Positions 17,528-27,800 of a DNA stretch of 64,000 bases are shown here, in pieces (the stretch's first letter is position 1; every line of letters begins with the position of its first letter). The translations under genes and the position numbers were made by a program. The notes beneath the pieces were generated by a model, which saw nothing but the letters and a program-made list of their open reading frames with translations, made no database searches and had not been told where the DNA came from. The DNA comes from Bog-159 sp963785255 (GTDB taxonomy: Bacteria; Acidobacteriota; Terriglobia; Bryobacterales; Bryobacteraceae): positions 62,001 through 126,000 of the forward strand of contig CAWAUR010000002.1 of assembly GCA_963785255.1 (NCBI GenBank), read 5' to 3'.

Positions 17528-19327
17528 TTACTGCCAGGTCACCGTGGTGCCGGCGATGAAGTGATAGAAGATATAGAGCGCATCCAAGCCGGTCGGCAGA
17601 GTGAAATCGGCGGGACACGTGGTGCTGGTGGCGATGGTGCTGCTGCAGGTGACGCTGGCCGGTCCGACCAGCAACTCACCAGGAGGCGTGATGGCCATGG
17701 TGGCGCCCGCTGTCGAAGGCAGCGCCTGCAGGACGTACGTCGGAATGGTGAACGTTCCGGCGCTGGCCGGCGCGAGGCACTCCACCAGCATGCCAGGAGT
17801 GGTCTTTGACGGGAACGACGTATTCAGCGTGGAAGCGATTGCCGTGATATCGACAAAGCCGTTGGTATCGCCACCCGACCACGTGATAGTCAGCGGCTGG
17901 GTGCGGGATATGTCGCTCCCGGTGACGGCGGCCTGATTGGTCCACTTGAAATTCGCCGCATTCTGAGTCACCGTGATTCCCGCGGAGAACGAACCCACAT
18001 TGCTGCCGCCGGTGCCGGTCACGGTATAGGAGCCGGGGACAATGGCGTCGGAAGAGTTCAGATAGAAAGGCGGATTGTTGGTGCCGGTGATGAGTTGAGC
18101 GATGGTTTCGCCGCCTACCAAGCCTCCGTAGCCCTTACCGTTGGTGTTCTCGGGAACGGGCTTGGTGCCGGCGGGACCCATGATGCTAAGCTGCGAACCG
18201 GCATCCAGGAAAGTCAAATAGCCGAGCGCGGGATCCGCCGGCGGCGGATATTCGAAGAACTGATCGACGGTGCAGTTGTTGACGGAGGGCGATATGGTGA
18301 GGCCCTGAAAAGCGCCCAGGACGTAGCCCGAAAAGGTGCCGAATTCGCCATCGGCCGTATCGTTATCCCAGGTCGCGCCGAGCGACGCGAGGTTAAGATA
18401 GTTGCTCAACAGATCGAGGGCTCCGACATTGGCGGATCCATTCGCCGAAACCGCGGACGCGATGTCGCCGTAGTTGATGCCATCCTGATCGGAGCAAGTG
18501 GGCCCGGTGGGATCGATCGCCACGCTGGAAAAATTGCTGACCACGGTGCTGGACCCGCTGGTGGTCTGGACCGCCAGCGACACGTAGCAGCCCTGCACGG
18601 CGCTTTCGGTGGGAACGATGAAAACCACCTCGTCCTCCCCCACGTACTGCGAACGGGCAGCGTATTGCACGCTGGCCTGCACGCCGCCGACCCAAACGGT
18701 GACTGGGCAGTTCGACGGGGTCGGGCAAAGGTTGATGGGCGTGGGACCTGAAGTTTCCTGGCCGGGTTGCGCCGCGCCCGCGCCCAGGCCTGTTCCGTAG
18801 ATCGTGACGTAATCGCCAGGCTTCACCGTGGAGAACGGCGTAATCAGTGCGTAGCTGACCGCGTTCTCCAGGCTACCCGGTCCGGAGCCGGCCTCGTTCT
18901 GCGTGAAGATCCCGAACGACATGGGATCGACGGTGACGTCGAACGCGGCGCTGGTGGCGCCGTTATAGGTCACCGTGACGGTGGCGGAGCCCGCAGGCGT
19001 GTTATCGGCGACCACCGCGTTGATCTGCCCGGAGGAGACAAATTCCGGATAGGCTGGATATCCGGTGCCTCCCACCGTGATAGTCACCTGCACGCCTGAA
19101 AGCGTGGTCTGGAGCGGGTAGGAGCCCCAATAGGCGATTGTGGCGGGCCCGATGTTGGTGCCGTAGACGCTAAAAAAAGAGCCGGGCGCGATGGCCGAGT
19201 TCGGGTTGGGCGCCACCAGGTTGCTAGCCGCGTTTTGAACTTGAGTGACGGTAGGCTGAGCGAACGCCGAGACCGCCAGCGACCCCAGTGCGAGAAGTAT
19301 TGCCAATAAAGTTTTCACGTTTTTCAA
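17528..19327 (-). CDS. Large secreted protein with Solibacter-type (TIGR03437-like) / IPT beta domains
   Basis: A 599 aa exported protein: signal peptide LLAILLALGSLAVSAFAQ, then a TIGR03437-like segment (VQNAASNL, IAPGSFFSVYGTNIGPA, ISSGQINAVV-like VSSGQINAVVADNTPAGS) and a second related segment (KPGDYVTIYGTGLGAG, VWVGGVQASVQYA). The C-terminal half is cysteine-containing beta structure with no domain I can name. These modules resemble cell-surface Ig/TIG folds and occur in large numbers in Solibacter relatives. Function unknown; binding or structural role is plausible. Confidence 0.82.
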   Translation of the reverse strand: MKNVKTLLAILLALGSLAVSAFAQPTVTQVQNAASNLVAPNPNSAIAPGSFFSVYGTNIGPATIAYWGSYPLQTTLSGVQVTITVGGTGYPAYPEFVSSGQINAVVADNTPAGSATVTVTYNGATSAAFDVTVDPMSFGIFTQNEAGSGPGSLENAVSYALITPFSTVKPGDYVTIYGTGLGAGAAQPGQETSGPTPINLCPTPSNCPVTVWVGGVQASVQYAARSQYVGEDEVVFIVPTESAVQGCYVSLAVQTTSGSSTVVSNFSSVAIDPTGPTCSDQDGINYGDIASAVSANGSANVGALDLLSNYLNLASLGATWDNDTADGEFGTFSGYVLGAFQGLTISPSVNNCTVDQFFEYPPPADPALGYLTFLDAGSQLSIMGPAGTKPVPENTNGKGYGGLVGGETIAQLITGTNNPPFYLNSSDAIVPGSYTVTGTGGSNVGSFSAGITVTQNAANFKWTNQAAVTGSDISRTQPLTITWSGGDTNGFVDITAIASTLNTSFPSKTTPGMLVECLAPASAGTFTIPTYVLQALPSTAGATMAITPPGELLVGPASVTCSSTIATSTTCPADFTLPTGLDALYIFYHFIAGTTVTWQ

Positions 19328-19442
19328 TTTTCCTTTCCCACAGGTTTCAAGTCTATCACCACTTAACCCCGTATGGATGCAAGGGGTCGCACACCACGCA
19401 GAAATTTTGGGCCGAGGCCGGTACTAGGGTACTGGAACCCAT

Positions 19443-19553
19443 GTGGGGCAGGCACTCTGCCTGCGCGGGCCTCGTAGGCCCGCTCTTAGGCGAGCGAAGC
19501 AAGCCCCGCGCCGACTGAGAGTCGGCGTCTTGAGGGCATTGGCGCCCGCCCCA
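19443..19553. repeat. Palindromic repeat, family A variant
   Basis: Begins GTGGGGCAGGCACTCTGCCT, contains the inner palindrome GCGGGCCTCGTAGGCCCGC, and continues with the small hairpin CCGACTGAGAGTCGG before ending in CGCCCGCCCCAC. It is the only recognisable feature between 19328 and 19550; the rest of 19328-20116 holds no convincing gene. Confidence 0.75.
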
Positions 19554-19771
19554 CCCATTGGGTTCGTTTTGTAATTTTTTATGGCGTGGCGGTTGGTTTG
19601 GGGGATGGCTCCCTCACAGTCGGGGGTGGCTCCCTCACAGTCTATGATGAAGCCGTTGGCCGGAGCGCCGGCGCCGGCGGCGGTGCGTGGGCCGGTGGCT
19701 TTCTTCGCGTTTCCGCAGTTGGCCCGGGTGCGGGCTTCGTCGGCGGTGTGGTTGCCGTCCGTGTTGTCCAT
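19553..19771 (-). pseudogene. Possible relic of a small 'NAKKSTGPRT' family protein
   Basis: The minus strand from an ATG at 19771 reads RANCGNAKKATGPRTAAGAG, resembling the conserved start of a protein family abundant in Acidobacteriota (pattern N-A-x-x-STGPRT-x-x-GK), followed by degenerate sequence with a duplicated CEGA unit and NYKTNP, then runs into the family A repeat. No domain remains. It could be chance, but the block is specific enough to record. Confidence 0.3.
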
Positions 19772-20116
19772 GGTTGTTTCGATGGCGGGCTGGATTCGCC
19801 CCTTCCGTTTGTCAGGATAAGCCGGGCGAGTGCCGGGAAGCGGTACCGACTGGGCGTAAGTCGTTGGGAGATCAGAGGATTTGCTTGACTGGGATGAGTG
19901 ACTGGCGGACGACAACCTGCCAGGTAGGGCGCAAAATATCAAAACGGGTCGCGCGGCAGCCCAGCGATGGGGAGGTTGGCGAGCCAATTTGCCGGTGGAT
20001 CATGGCTGTTCTCATCAATGGGAAATTGTCCAACCTCCACGGGGCGGGATAGCCCAAGCGATGGCCAGAGCCCGCCCCTCGGTTGGGGGATACGGGAGCG
20101 TATTGATCCGCTTGCT

Positions 20117-20896
20117 TTATCGCGCGGAGGCCCGTAGCGCTGTTCGTTCGACTAGCGCCTCGATCTTCGACAGACGCTCTTCAAGAGATTGAATCTGTCC
20201 TTTCTGCGTGGCGATGGTAGCGGTCTGCGCGCTGATCGTGGCGTGCTGCTTCTGTAGCTCGCTGAGCAGCATGGAGTCGAGCACCTGGTATTTCACCGTG
20301 TCGATCTGCCCATCGATTCCCCGAACCACGAGATCGGGATAGACGTCGGCCACTTCCTCCGCGATCAAGCCGTATTGGATCGGCTTCGACCCGTCCGCGA
20401 ACGGCTTCTTGTAGCGAAAGGTGACGGGCCGCAGGCGCAACAGCCCGCTGCTGGCGTCGCCCATATCCTGGATATCTTCCTTGAACCTCCGCGACGAGGA
20501 GACGGTGCCGAGGTTGCCGTTGGAATCGACCAGGACTTGCACGGCGTTGTTCGTGCCGGTAGTCGTGCCGTAAATGCCGGATATGTAGGTCGATGTCTGC
20601 GTACCGGCCGTCCCGATGCGGATAACCCCGTTGTCGCCGGAGGTGCCTTGGTTGCTAATTTCGACGTTATTGCTGCCAGTAGTGACATTGTAGCCGGCGT
20701 AGTAGCCGAGGGAAGTGTTGTTGCTGCCGGAGGTGGCGGTCCAGCCTGCGAACGCCCCGAGGGCCGTGTTGTAGCTACCGGTGGTGTTCAGGGCCGCGGC
20801 GTCGCCGAAGGCGGCGTTGTCGCTGCCCGCCGTATTGTAGAAAAGGGCATAGGCACCGAAGGCGGCGTTGCTGTCACCGGTGCCATTAGCGAACAT
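20117..20896 (-). CDS. Peptidase S74 intramolecular chaperone domain protein (3' part of a frameshifted gene)
   Basis: A 259 aa frame containing NTAxG-type head repeats (NAAFGAYALFYN, NTALGAFAGWT) and then a C-terminal S74 chaperone domain: SSRRFKEDIQDMGDASSGLL, LRPVTFRYKKPF, YGLIAEEVADVYPDLV, followed by a coiled coil (ATISAQTATIATQKGQIQSLEE). S74 domains assemble trimeric fibres and then cut themselves off at the serine of the SSRRFK motif. It continues the upstream frame at 20886-21509; a G5 tract at 20933-20937 separates them. With one base fewer the two join into one protein of about 460 aa. Confidence 0.8.
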   Translation of the reverse strand: MFANGTGDSNAAFGAYALFYNTAGSDNAAFGDAAALNTTGSYNTALGAFAGWTATSGSNNTSLGYYAGYNVTTGSNNVEISNQGTSGDNGVIRIGTAGTQTSTYISGIYGTTTGTNNAVQVLVDSNGNLGTVSSSRRFKEDIQDMGDASSGLLRLRPVTFRYKKPFADGSKPIQYGLIAEEVADVYPDLVVRGIDGQIDTVKYQVLDSMLLSELQKQHATISAQTATIATQKGQIQSLEERLSKIEALVERTALRASAR

Positions 20897-21509
20897 CGCT
20901 AGAACGCCAGCCGCGGCGTTGTAGTGGCCGGAGGGGGTTGCTTAGGAGCGCATCTGACCCGATCGCCGTGTTCTGGTAGCCTGTGCTGTTTTGTCCCAGG
21001 GCGCTCTGGCCGATGCCCGTGTTATTGTCTCCTGTGGTGTTACTGTAAAGCCCTCCAGACCCAGAGGCCGTATTGCCGAGGCCCGTGGTGTTCGTATAAA
21101 GCGCTTGGTTGCCGACGGCGGTGTTGTCGGTGCCGGTGCTGCTCGGGTTAAGGGCTTGGTAGCCAGCGCTAAAGTTCGCGTTTGCGTTCGAGTACTGTAG
21201 CAGATAGTTGCTTCCCGACAGGATACTCCCCGTGAGGATGAGGTTATTGTCCACCAAGACGCTGCCGTTCACCTCCAGTTTCTGTGACGGCGACGCGGTG
21301 CCAATCCCAACCTGCCCGGAGGCGGAGTATATGTTGGAGTCTCCGATCACGCAGCCCGAGGCACTGGTCCACTTCGTGATGTAGTCGTTGTTGATGGTTC
21401 CCGATTCGGTCACCGTGGGGCACTGTCCCATCAAGGACGAGAGCCACGGGCCGAGCAAGGCCATAACGGTTCCGGTCGATATCGTTAGAAGTCTGCTTGA
21501 AAGTCTCAT
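20886..21509 (-). CDS. Trimeric fibre-like head-repeat protein (5' part of a frameshifted S74 gene)
   Basis: A 207 aa frame with a signal peptide (LLTISTGTVMALLGPWLSSLMG), then VGIGTASPSQKLEVNG, a stalk-type block, and several head repeats of the form NTAVGNQALYTNTTG and NTGIGQSALGQNSTG. The last 15 residues (PLRPLQRRGWRSSDVR) are out of frame: reading the other frame gives NPSGHYNAAAGVLAMFANG, which continues the repeat pattern into 20117-20896. The protein is probably an exported surface fibre, though similar proteins are phage tail fibres; no other phage genes are near. Confidence 0.78.
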   Translation of the reverse strand: MRLSSRLLTISTGTVMALLGPWLSSLMGQCPTVTESGTINNDYITKWTSASGCVIGDSNIYSASGQVGIGTASPSQKLEVNGSVLVDNNLILTGSILSGSNYLLQYSNANANFSAGYQALNPSSTGTDNTAVGNQALYTNTTGLGNTASGSGGLYSNTTGDNNTGIGQSALGQNSTGYQNTAIGSDALLSNPLRPLQRRGWRSSDVR

Positions 21510-21899
21510 TTCCTTTTCTCCTGATCTCGACCCGTCGAGCTTTTTTGGGCGTCCCCAATTGCGCTGACGGTTGTAGTACGAACGTCGACGCGCGTATTAG
21601 AAGTACTTTCTCTGTCACCCAACTTCAATGGTTTTTTTTGACAACATGTATGGAAAGATACGATCCCTGCGCTCGGGGCCTGTGTGGGTGGCCAGGCTGG
21701 GGCGAAGCGGAGGAGCAAACGCGAGACTTGGGGGGTTTCCTGGCATCTCCTCCCGTACCTGGGTACTGGAACCCCTCGGTCGCGCCGCCCTCGCAAAGTG
21801 CGATTCGATCCTTTACACTAGCGTAGTTTGCTTTATTGCGTTTAGTTTGGATTATTATCGAATATTGCTGGCCGCCGACGCGGCGGAGGAGATGACAAC
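21510..21899. other. Intergenic region upstream of the giant surface protein
   Basis: About 390 bases between divergent secreted-protein genes. I see no gene or clear palindrome. A GTACTGGAACCC motif near 21763 also appears near 19430, so a small repeat may be present. AT-rich stretches around 21820-21870 could hold the promoter for the gene at 21900. Confidence 0.4.
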
Positions 21900-24800
21900 G
21901 TGGCCACGAGGATTTCTATTCAATTGAAGTTGTTTTGTGGATTATTTCTACTGTTGACGGCGGGCGCGGTGTTCGGCGCGAAGCCGGACGGAACTAAGGC
22001 GAGTGTAAAGCCGGCCGCGACGCTTCCGGCGTGCAGCACGATGGGTGGCACTAACCAGTTGTGCGGCCAGATCAGCGGTGTACTCGGTCTTGTATCGGGA
22101 CCCGACCCGTTGGGGTTGGCTGGCAGCACACTTTCGGCAACCACGGGCAACGAGAACACCGGCTTTAACGGGTGGACATCCGGCTGGCCCACCACCACCG
22201 GGGTACCCGACAACCCTGGGGGCTCTGCCGGCTACACGGTCCCACTCACGCTGACAACAAACGTCAGCCCGCTTACGCTCTATTGTTTCACCCCGGGCGC
22301 CACCATAACCCTCAACGCGGCGACTGGCGGCGATTCCCTGGTCGTAGACTCGTGCACTATCGGCTTGGCGGGGGCATCGCTCGATTCGACGCTGACCGCG
22401 ACAATCAATTTTCCGGCAACCATACCGCAGGCGCTGCCGCTTCCGTTCCCAGCGGTTACCAGCGGCGTTTCCGGCACCGCCACCTACGTCTGCAACGACT
22501 CTAATCTACCCGAATGCACCGGCTTTCTGGGCCAACCAACCACGCTCAGCATCAGCAACGGCAGCATCGGGGCGACCTGCGAGCACTGCACAACGATGGG
22601 CCTCATTCCGGCGATAGGCACCGGACTATCGTTTAGCATGACACAAGGCGGGACCGTGCCCGCCGCGCAAACGGTCACGGTGGAGGATAGCCCGGCGGCC
22701 AGCGTCAGCTACGCGGTCGTGCCCAGCGGTGTCTCGGGCGGTGTCACTTGGCTTAGCGTCAGCAAGACCGGAGGGAAGATCGGCGGAAGTGACACGGCCT
22801 TCCAAGTTAGCGTGAATCCGGGGTCGCTCGCTCCCGGCATTTACCATGGTTCGGTCACAGTCTATGGGGCCGCGGCCAATAATTCCACTGGCTCGCTGGT
22901 GGAGCCGGTGACGTTCACCATCAGCTCGCTGCCCACGTTGAATGTGACTCCCACGACGCTTAACTTCTCTTCCGTATCCGGTTCGGCGCCCGCCTCGCAG
23001 AATGTGGGGGTCTCCACTTCGAGCGGCAGCGTCAGCTATGCTGCCGTCGCCTCCAGCACGGGCAATTGGTTGAGCGTATCTCCCACCAGCGGAACCGCCA
23101 CCACCACCCCCGCGAATGTAGGGGTCTCGGTCGCGGCCAGCGGTCTGGCAGCCGGTTCTTACAACGGCACGGTAACCTTCACTTGCAATCCGACGTCTGC
23201 GTGCAGTAACCCGAGCGGCGTTAAAGTGAACGTCACTCTGACCGTAACTGCGACGCTGGCGGCCTCACCGACTTCGGAGTCCTTCAGCTATACGATTAAC
23301 GGCACGCTGCCGAGCCCCGCCACGGTGAACCTGACCAGTAACGGCGGAGCCATCACGTACACGGCCGCCGCCTCCAGCACCGGCGGTTGGCTGACCGTAA
23401 CGCCTACCACCTCCGCCACTACTCCCGGAAGCGCGAGTGTTTCGATCAACTCCAACGCGAACAGCCTGGCGCCCAGCGGCACTCCCTATACGGGGACCGT
23501 AACCTTTACTTGCAGTCCTGCAAGTCAGTGCACAAATAGCGGCGGCACTGTCACGGTGAGCGTGAGCCTTACGGTGAGCTCACTACCCACGTTGAACGTG
23601 ACTCCTACCACGCTTAACTACTCTTCCGTATCCGGCTCCGCGCCCGCCTCACAGAATGTACAGGTTTCCACATCGACTGGCAGCGCTGCCTACGCCGCGG
23701 TTGCCTCCAGCACGGGTAACTGGCTGAGCGTATCGCCCACCAGCGGAACCGCCACCACTACGCCCGCAAACGTAGGGATCTCGGCCTCGGCCACCGGGCT
23801 GGCAGCCGGTTCATACAGCGGCACGGTGACTTTCACTTGCAATCCCACGACGGCGTGCAGTAACCCAAGCGGCGTTACAGTGCATGTGACTCTAACGGTC
23901 ACCGCCACGCTGGCGGCCTCGCCCACCTCGGAGGCATTTAGCTACACGGTCAACGGCACCCTGCCAAGCCCGGCGACGGTAAGCGTGACCAGTAATGCGG
24001 CCTCCATCGCATACACCGCGGCCGCCTCCACAAACTGGATTACGGTTTCGCCGACCAGCGGCACCGCCACTACGTCGGGAGCGGCGGAGATGATTTCCAT
24101 CAACTCCAATGCGAATAGCCTCGCGCCCAGCGGCACTCCTTACACGGGAACCGTAACCTTCACTTGCAATCCCACCACGCAGTGCACAAATAGCGGCGGC
24201 ACTGTCACGGTGAGCGTAAGCCTTACGGTGAGCTCACTACCCACGTTGGCCGTGACTCCTACTACGCTTAACTACTCTTCCGTATCCGGCTCCGCGCCCG
24301 CCTCCCAGAACGTACAGGTTTCCACATCGAGTGGCAGCGCTGCCTACGCCGCGGTCGCCTCCAGCACGGGTAACTGGCTGAGCGTATCGCCCACCAGCGG
24401 AACCGCCACCACTACGCCCGCAAACGTGGGGATCTCGGCCTCGGCCAGCGGTCTGGCAGCCGGTTCATACAGCGGCACGGTGACTTTCACTTGTAATCCG
24501 ACGACGGCGTGCAGTAACCCAAGCGGCGTTACGGTGCATGTGACTCTAACGGTTACCGCCACGCTGGCGGCCGCGCCGACTTCGGAATCCTTTAACTACA
24601 CGATCAACGGCACGCTTCCGAACCCCGCCACCGTGAACCTAACCAGTAACGGCGGAGCGATCACCTACACGGCTTCCGCCTCCAGCACCGGCGGTTGGCT
24701 GAGCGTATCGCCCACCAGCGCGGCCACCACTCCGGGCAGCGCGAGCATTTCCATCAACTCCAACGCCAACAGCCTGACGCCCGGCCAGCAGTACACGGGA

Positions 24801-27800
24801 ACGGTGACTTTCGCTTGCGCCCCGACGACCCAATGCACCAACACCAGCGGGGCCACCGTGAGCGTGACCCTGACCGTCGCCGCGCCGCCCACGCTGGGCG
24901 CCAGCCCGACGTCGCTGAACTTCTCTTATCAGTCCAGCGGGACGCTACCTCCGAGCCAGCAGTTGACGGTAAGCAGCAACGGCGCGCCTATCAATTTCAC
25001 GGCCGCGGCGAACGGCGTCTCGGGCGGCTTTACGTGGCTATCCGTCAGCCCCACCAGCGGTACCACTTCCCAGGCGCTTACGGTCTCCGTCACGCCGGGC
25101 AGTCTGGCAGCCACCACCTACAACGGGACGATCGTGCTCACGTGCAATCCGACTACATCGTGCGCCAACACCGGCGGCACGGTCACGGTCAACGTGAGCC
25201 TTGTGATCAGTTCCCAACCGGTCTTCACCGGAAATCCTTCATCGCTGTCGTTCAGTTACACGCTGGGCGGCACGGTGCCGGGTTCGCAGCCCGTGAGCAT
25301 TACCAGTTCCAGCGCAACCAGCGGCGTGACCGCGATTCCGTCTGTCAATTGGCTGAACGCATCGCTATCGGGCACCAGCACACCGCTTACCATGACGGTC
25401 TCCCTGGTGCAGGCCAACCTGCCCACTACCGCCAATACTTATAACGTTTCGATTGCGGTCGCCGGGACGGGCGCCTCCTCCCTGACTTATCCGGTCACAT
25501 TAGTTGTATCTCCACAGCCGACACTTAGCGTGACGCCGCCGTCGCTAACCTTCAACGGCACGGCGGGCGGAGCGAATCCCGCCGCGCAGACGCTCACGGT
25601 GAACGGCACGGGCGGCACCATCAGCTTCACGGCCGTGGCCAGTTCCACCGGCGGCTGGCTATCGGTCACACCGGGCAGTGGCAGCACCAATACCACGCTG
25701 CAGGTTTCGGTGGTTACCACCAGCCTGTTAGCCAACACTTACAACGGCAGCATCGTAGTGACTGCCACGTCGCCCACGGGCGTGGCGGGGAGTCCGGTGA
25801 CCATTCCGGTTACGCTCAATTTGTCTGCCAATCCGCTGTCGGCGAGTCCTACTTCGCTTACTTTCAATTATTCGTTGTCCGGTAGTGCGCCCGCCGCGCA
25901 GAATCTGGCGATTTCGAGCACAGTGGCAGGTGTGGCTTTCACCGCGGCGGCTTCGAGCGCGCCCTGGCTGAGCATCTCGCCCGCCGGCGGGACTACGCCA
26001 CAGACGCTCTCGATCGGGATCATCACCACTGGCCTGACGGTGGGCACCTATAACACCAACATCGTGGCGACGCCTACGGGCGTCGGCTCCAGTCCGGTCA
26101 CGGTTCCGGTAACGTTAAACGTAACGGCGGCGGCTCAAATCACGGCCAGTCCCACTTCGCTTGCGTTCACTTATTATGTGAACGGCAGCACGCCTGCGAG
26201 CCAGCCGGTATTGATTGCGGCCGGATCCACGGCGCTCAGCTATACCACCAGCGCGACCTCCACGGGTAACTGGCTGGCGGTAAGTCCGGCTTCGGGGACC
26301 ACGCCCAGCTCCATCACTGTCTCGCTGCAGAATCTTAGCTCGCTCACGCCGAACACTTACAATGGCTCGGTGACTGCCATGGTATCGGCCACAGACTCGG
26401 TAACTATCCCGGTTACGCTCACGGTAAGTGCCGAGCCATCTATTACGGCGACTCCGAGTACACTTTCGTTCAATTACACTTCGGGCGGAACGGTGCCCAC
26501 CGCGCAGAGCGTGGCAGTGGCTACGTCGAATAACGCGGCGGCCACCGTGACGGCGACCCCGTCGGCAAGCTGGCTGACGGCGCATTTGAGCGCAGGTACT
26601 ACGCCCACCAGTGTGTTGATCGGCATCGCGCCGGGCAGTATGACGGCGGGCACTTACAATGGCACAGTGACGGTCTCGGCGACCGGATTTAACTCGGCTA
26701 CAGTAAATGTGAGCCTGGTGATTACGCAGCCCAGCGCGGTAATCCAGGTCAGCGGCAATACCGCGTTCACGCTGGCCAATACGGCGCCGCCCGCTACTTC
26801 GACGCTGTCCATCTCGGCGTCGGATGGCTCGGCGCAGCCCTTCACCATTTCGGTGGCCAACGAGCAATATAATTGGGTCACCATCAGCCCCACCAGCGGG
26901 ACTTCGCCGGCTTCAGTTACTCTGACCGCCAATCCGTCGGGAATACCGCCCGGCGTATATATTACGCCGGTTACGGTGACCATGAGTAACTTGCCAATTC
27001 CGACGAAGATTATTCCTGCGACGCTGACCGTTACGGGATCGAACCTAACGGCGACTCCCAACATGCTGACGTTCAACTATCAGCCGGCGGCTACCTTCCC
27101 GCCGTCGCAGACTATCGCACTGACCACGTCATCCGGTAACACGCCAATTTCGATTATGGCCAGCAGCAACGTAGGCTGGTTGACGGTGACTTCTTCTGCC
27201 AGCGCCACGCCTGCCACGCTAACGGTGGCGGTAAATCCAGGACTGCTGACTGTGGGCACTTACTACGGCTCGGTGCAGGTGAAGGCGTCGGGATCGCCAA
27301 CGGTGGCGCTTTCGATTCCGGTGATGATTGTGGTGAATGCCGCGCCGCAGATCAGCGTGAGCCCCACCATGCTGTCGTTCGCTTATCAGATCGGCGGCGC
27401 GGCGGTGACGGCGCAAAGTTTCGCGGTGGCTTCGAGCAGCAACAACACACCGATCAATTACACGGTGACGGCGCCGAGCTGGCTGCAAGTGAGTCCGGCG
27501 AGCGGCGCTACGCCGGGCAGCGTGCTGGTGACGCCCAATACCGCGGGGCTCGGTCCGGGGACTTATAGCGGCAACGTCAGTGTGCTCGGTTTGGGCGTGG
27601 GCACGGCCAACGTAGCAGTGACTTTGACGGTTACGGGCGTTCCGCAATTGACGGTCGCGCCCAGCACACTTACCTTCGCGGCTCCTATTGGCGGAGCTAC
27701 GCCGGCTCCGCAAACCATTACGGTTTCGGGCGGCGGAGCGGCGCTGAGCTTCACGGCCGCTGCGGGATCCACATGGCTGAGCGTTACGCCGGCCAGCGGC

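Noticed and set aside
20117..21509. Prophage remnant suggested by the S74 fibre-like protein
   Set aside because: No other phage genes, integrase or att-like repeats nearby, and the protein has a signal peptide; a chromosomal surface fibre is likelier.
22928..24889. Regular repeats that might suggest a CRISPR array
   Set aside because: Units are 654 bp, in frame and protein coding with no short spacers; they are tandem domain repeats.
26115..26867. 250-codon minus-strand frame inside the giant surface protein gene
   Set aside because: Arg/His-rich antisense of the Thr/Ser-rich repeats; no independent evidence.
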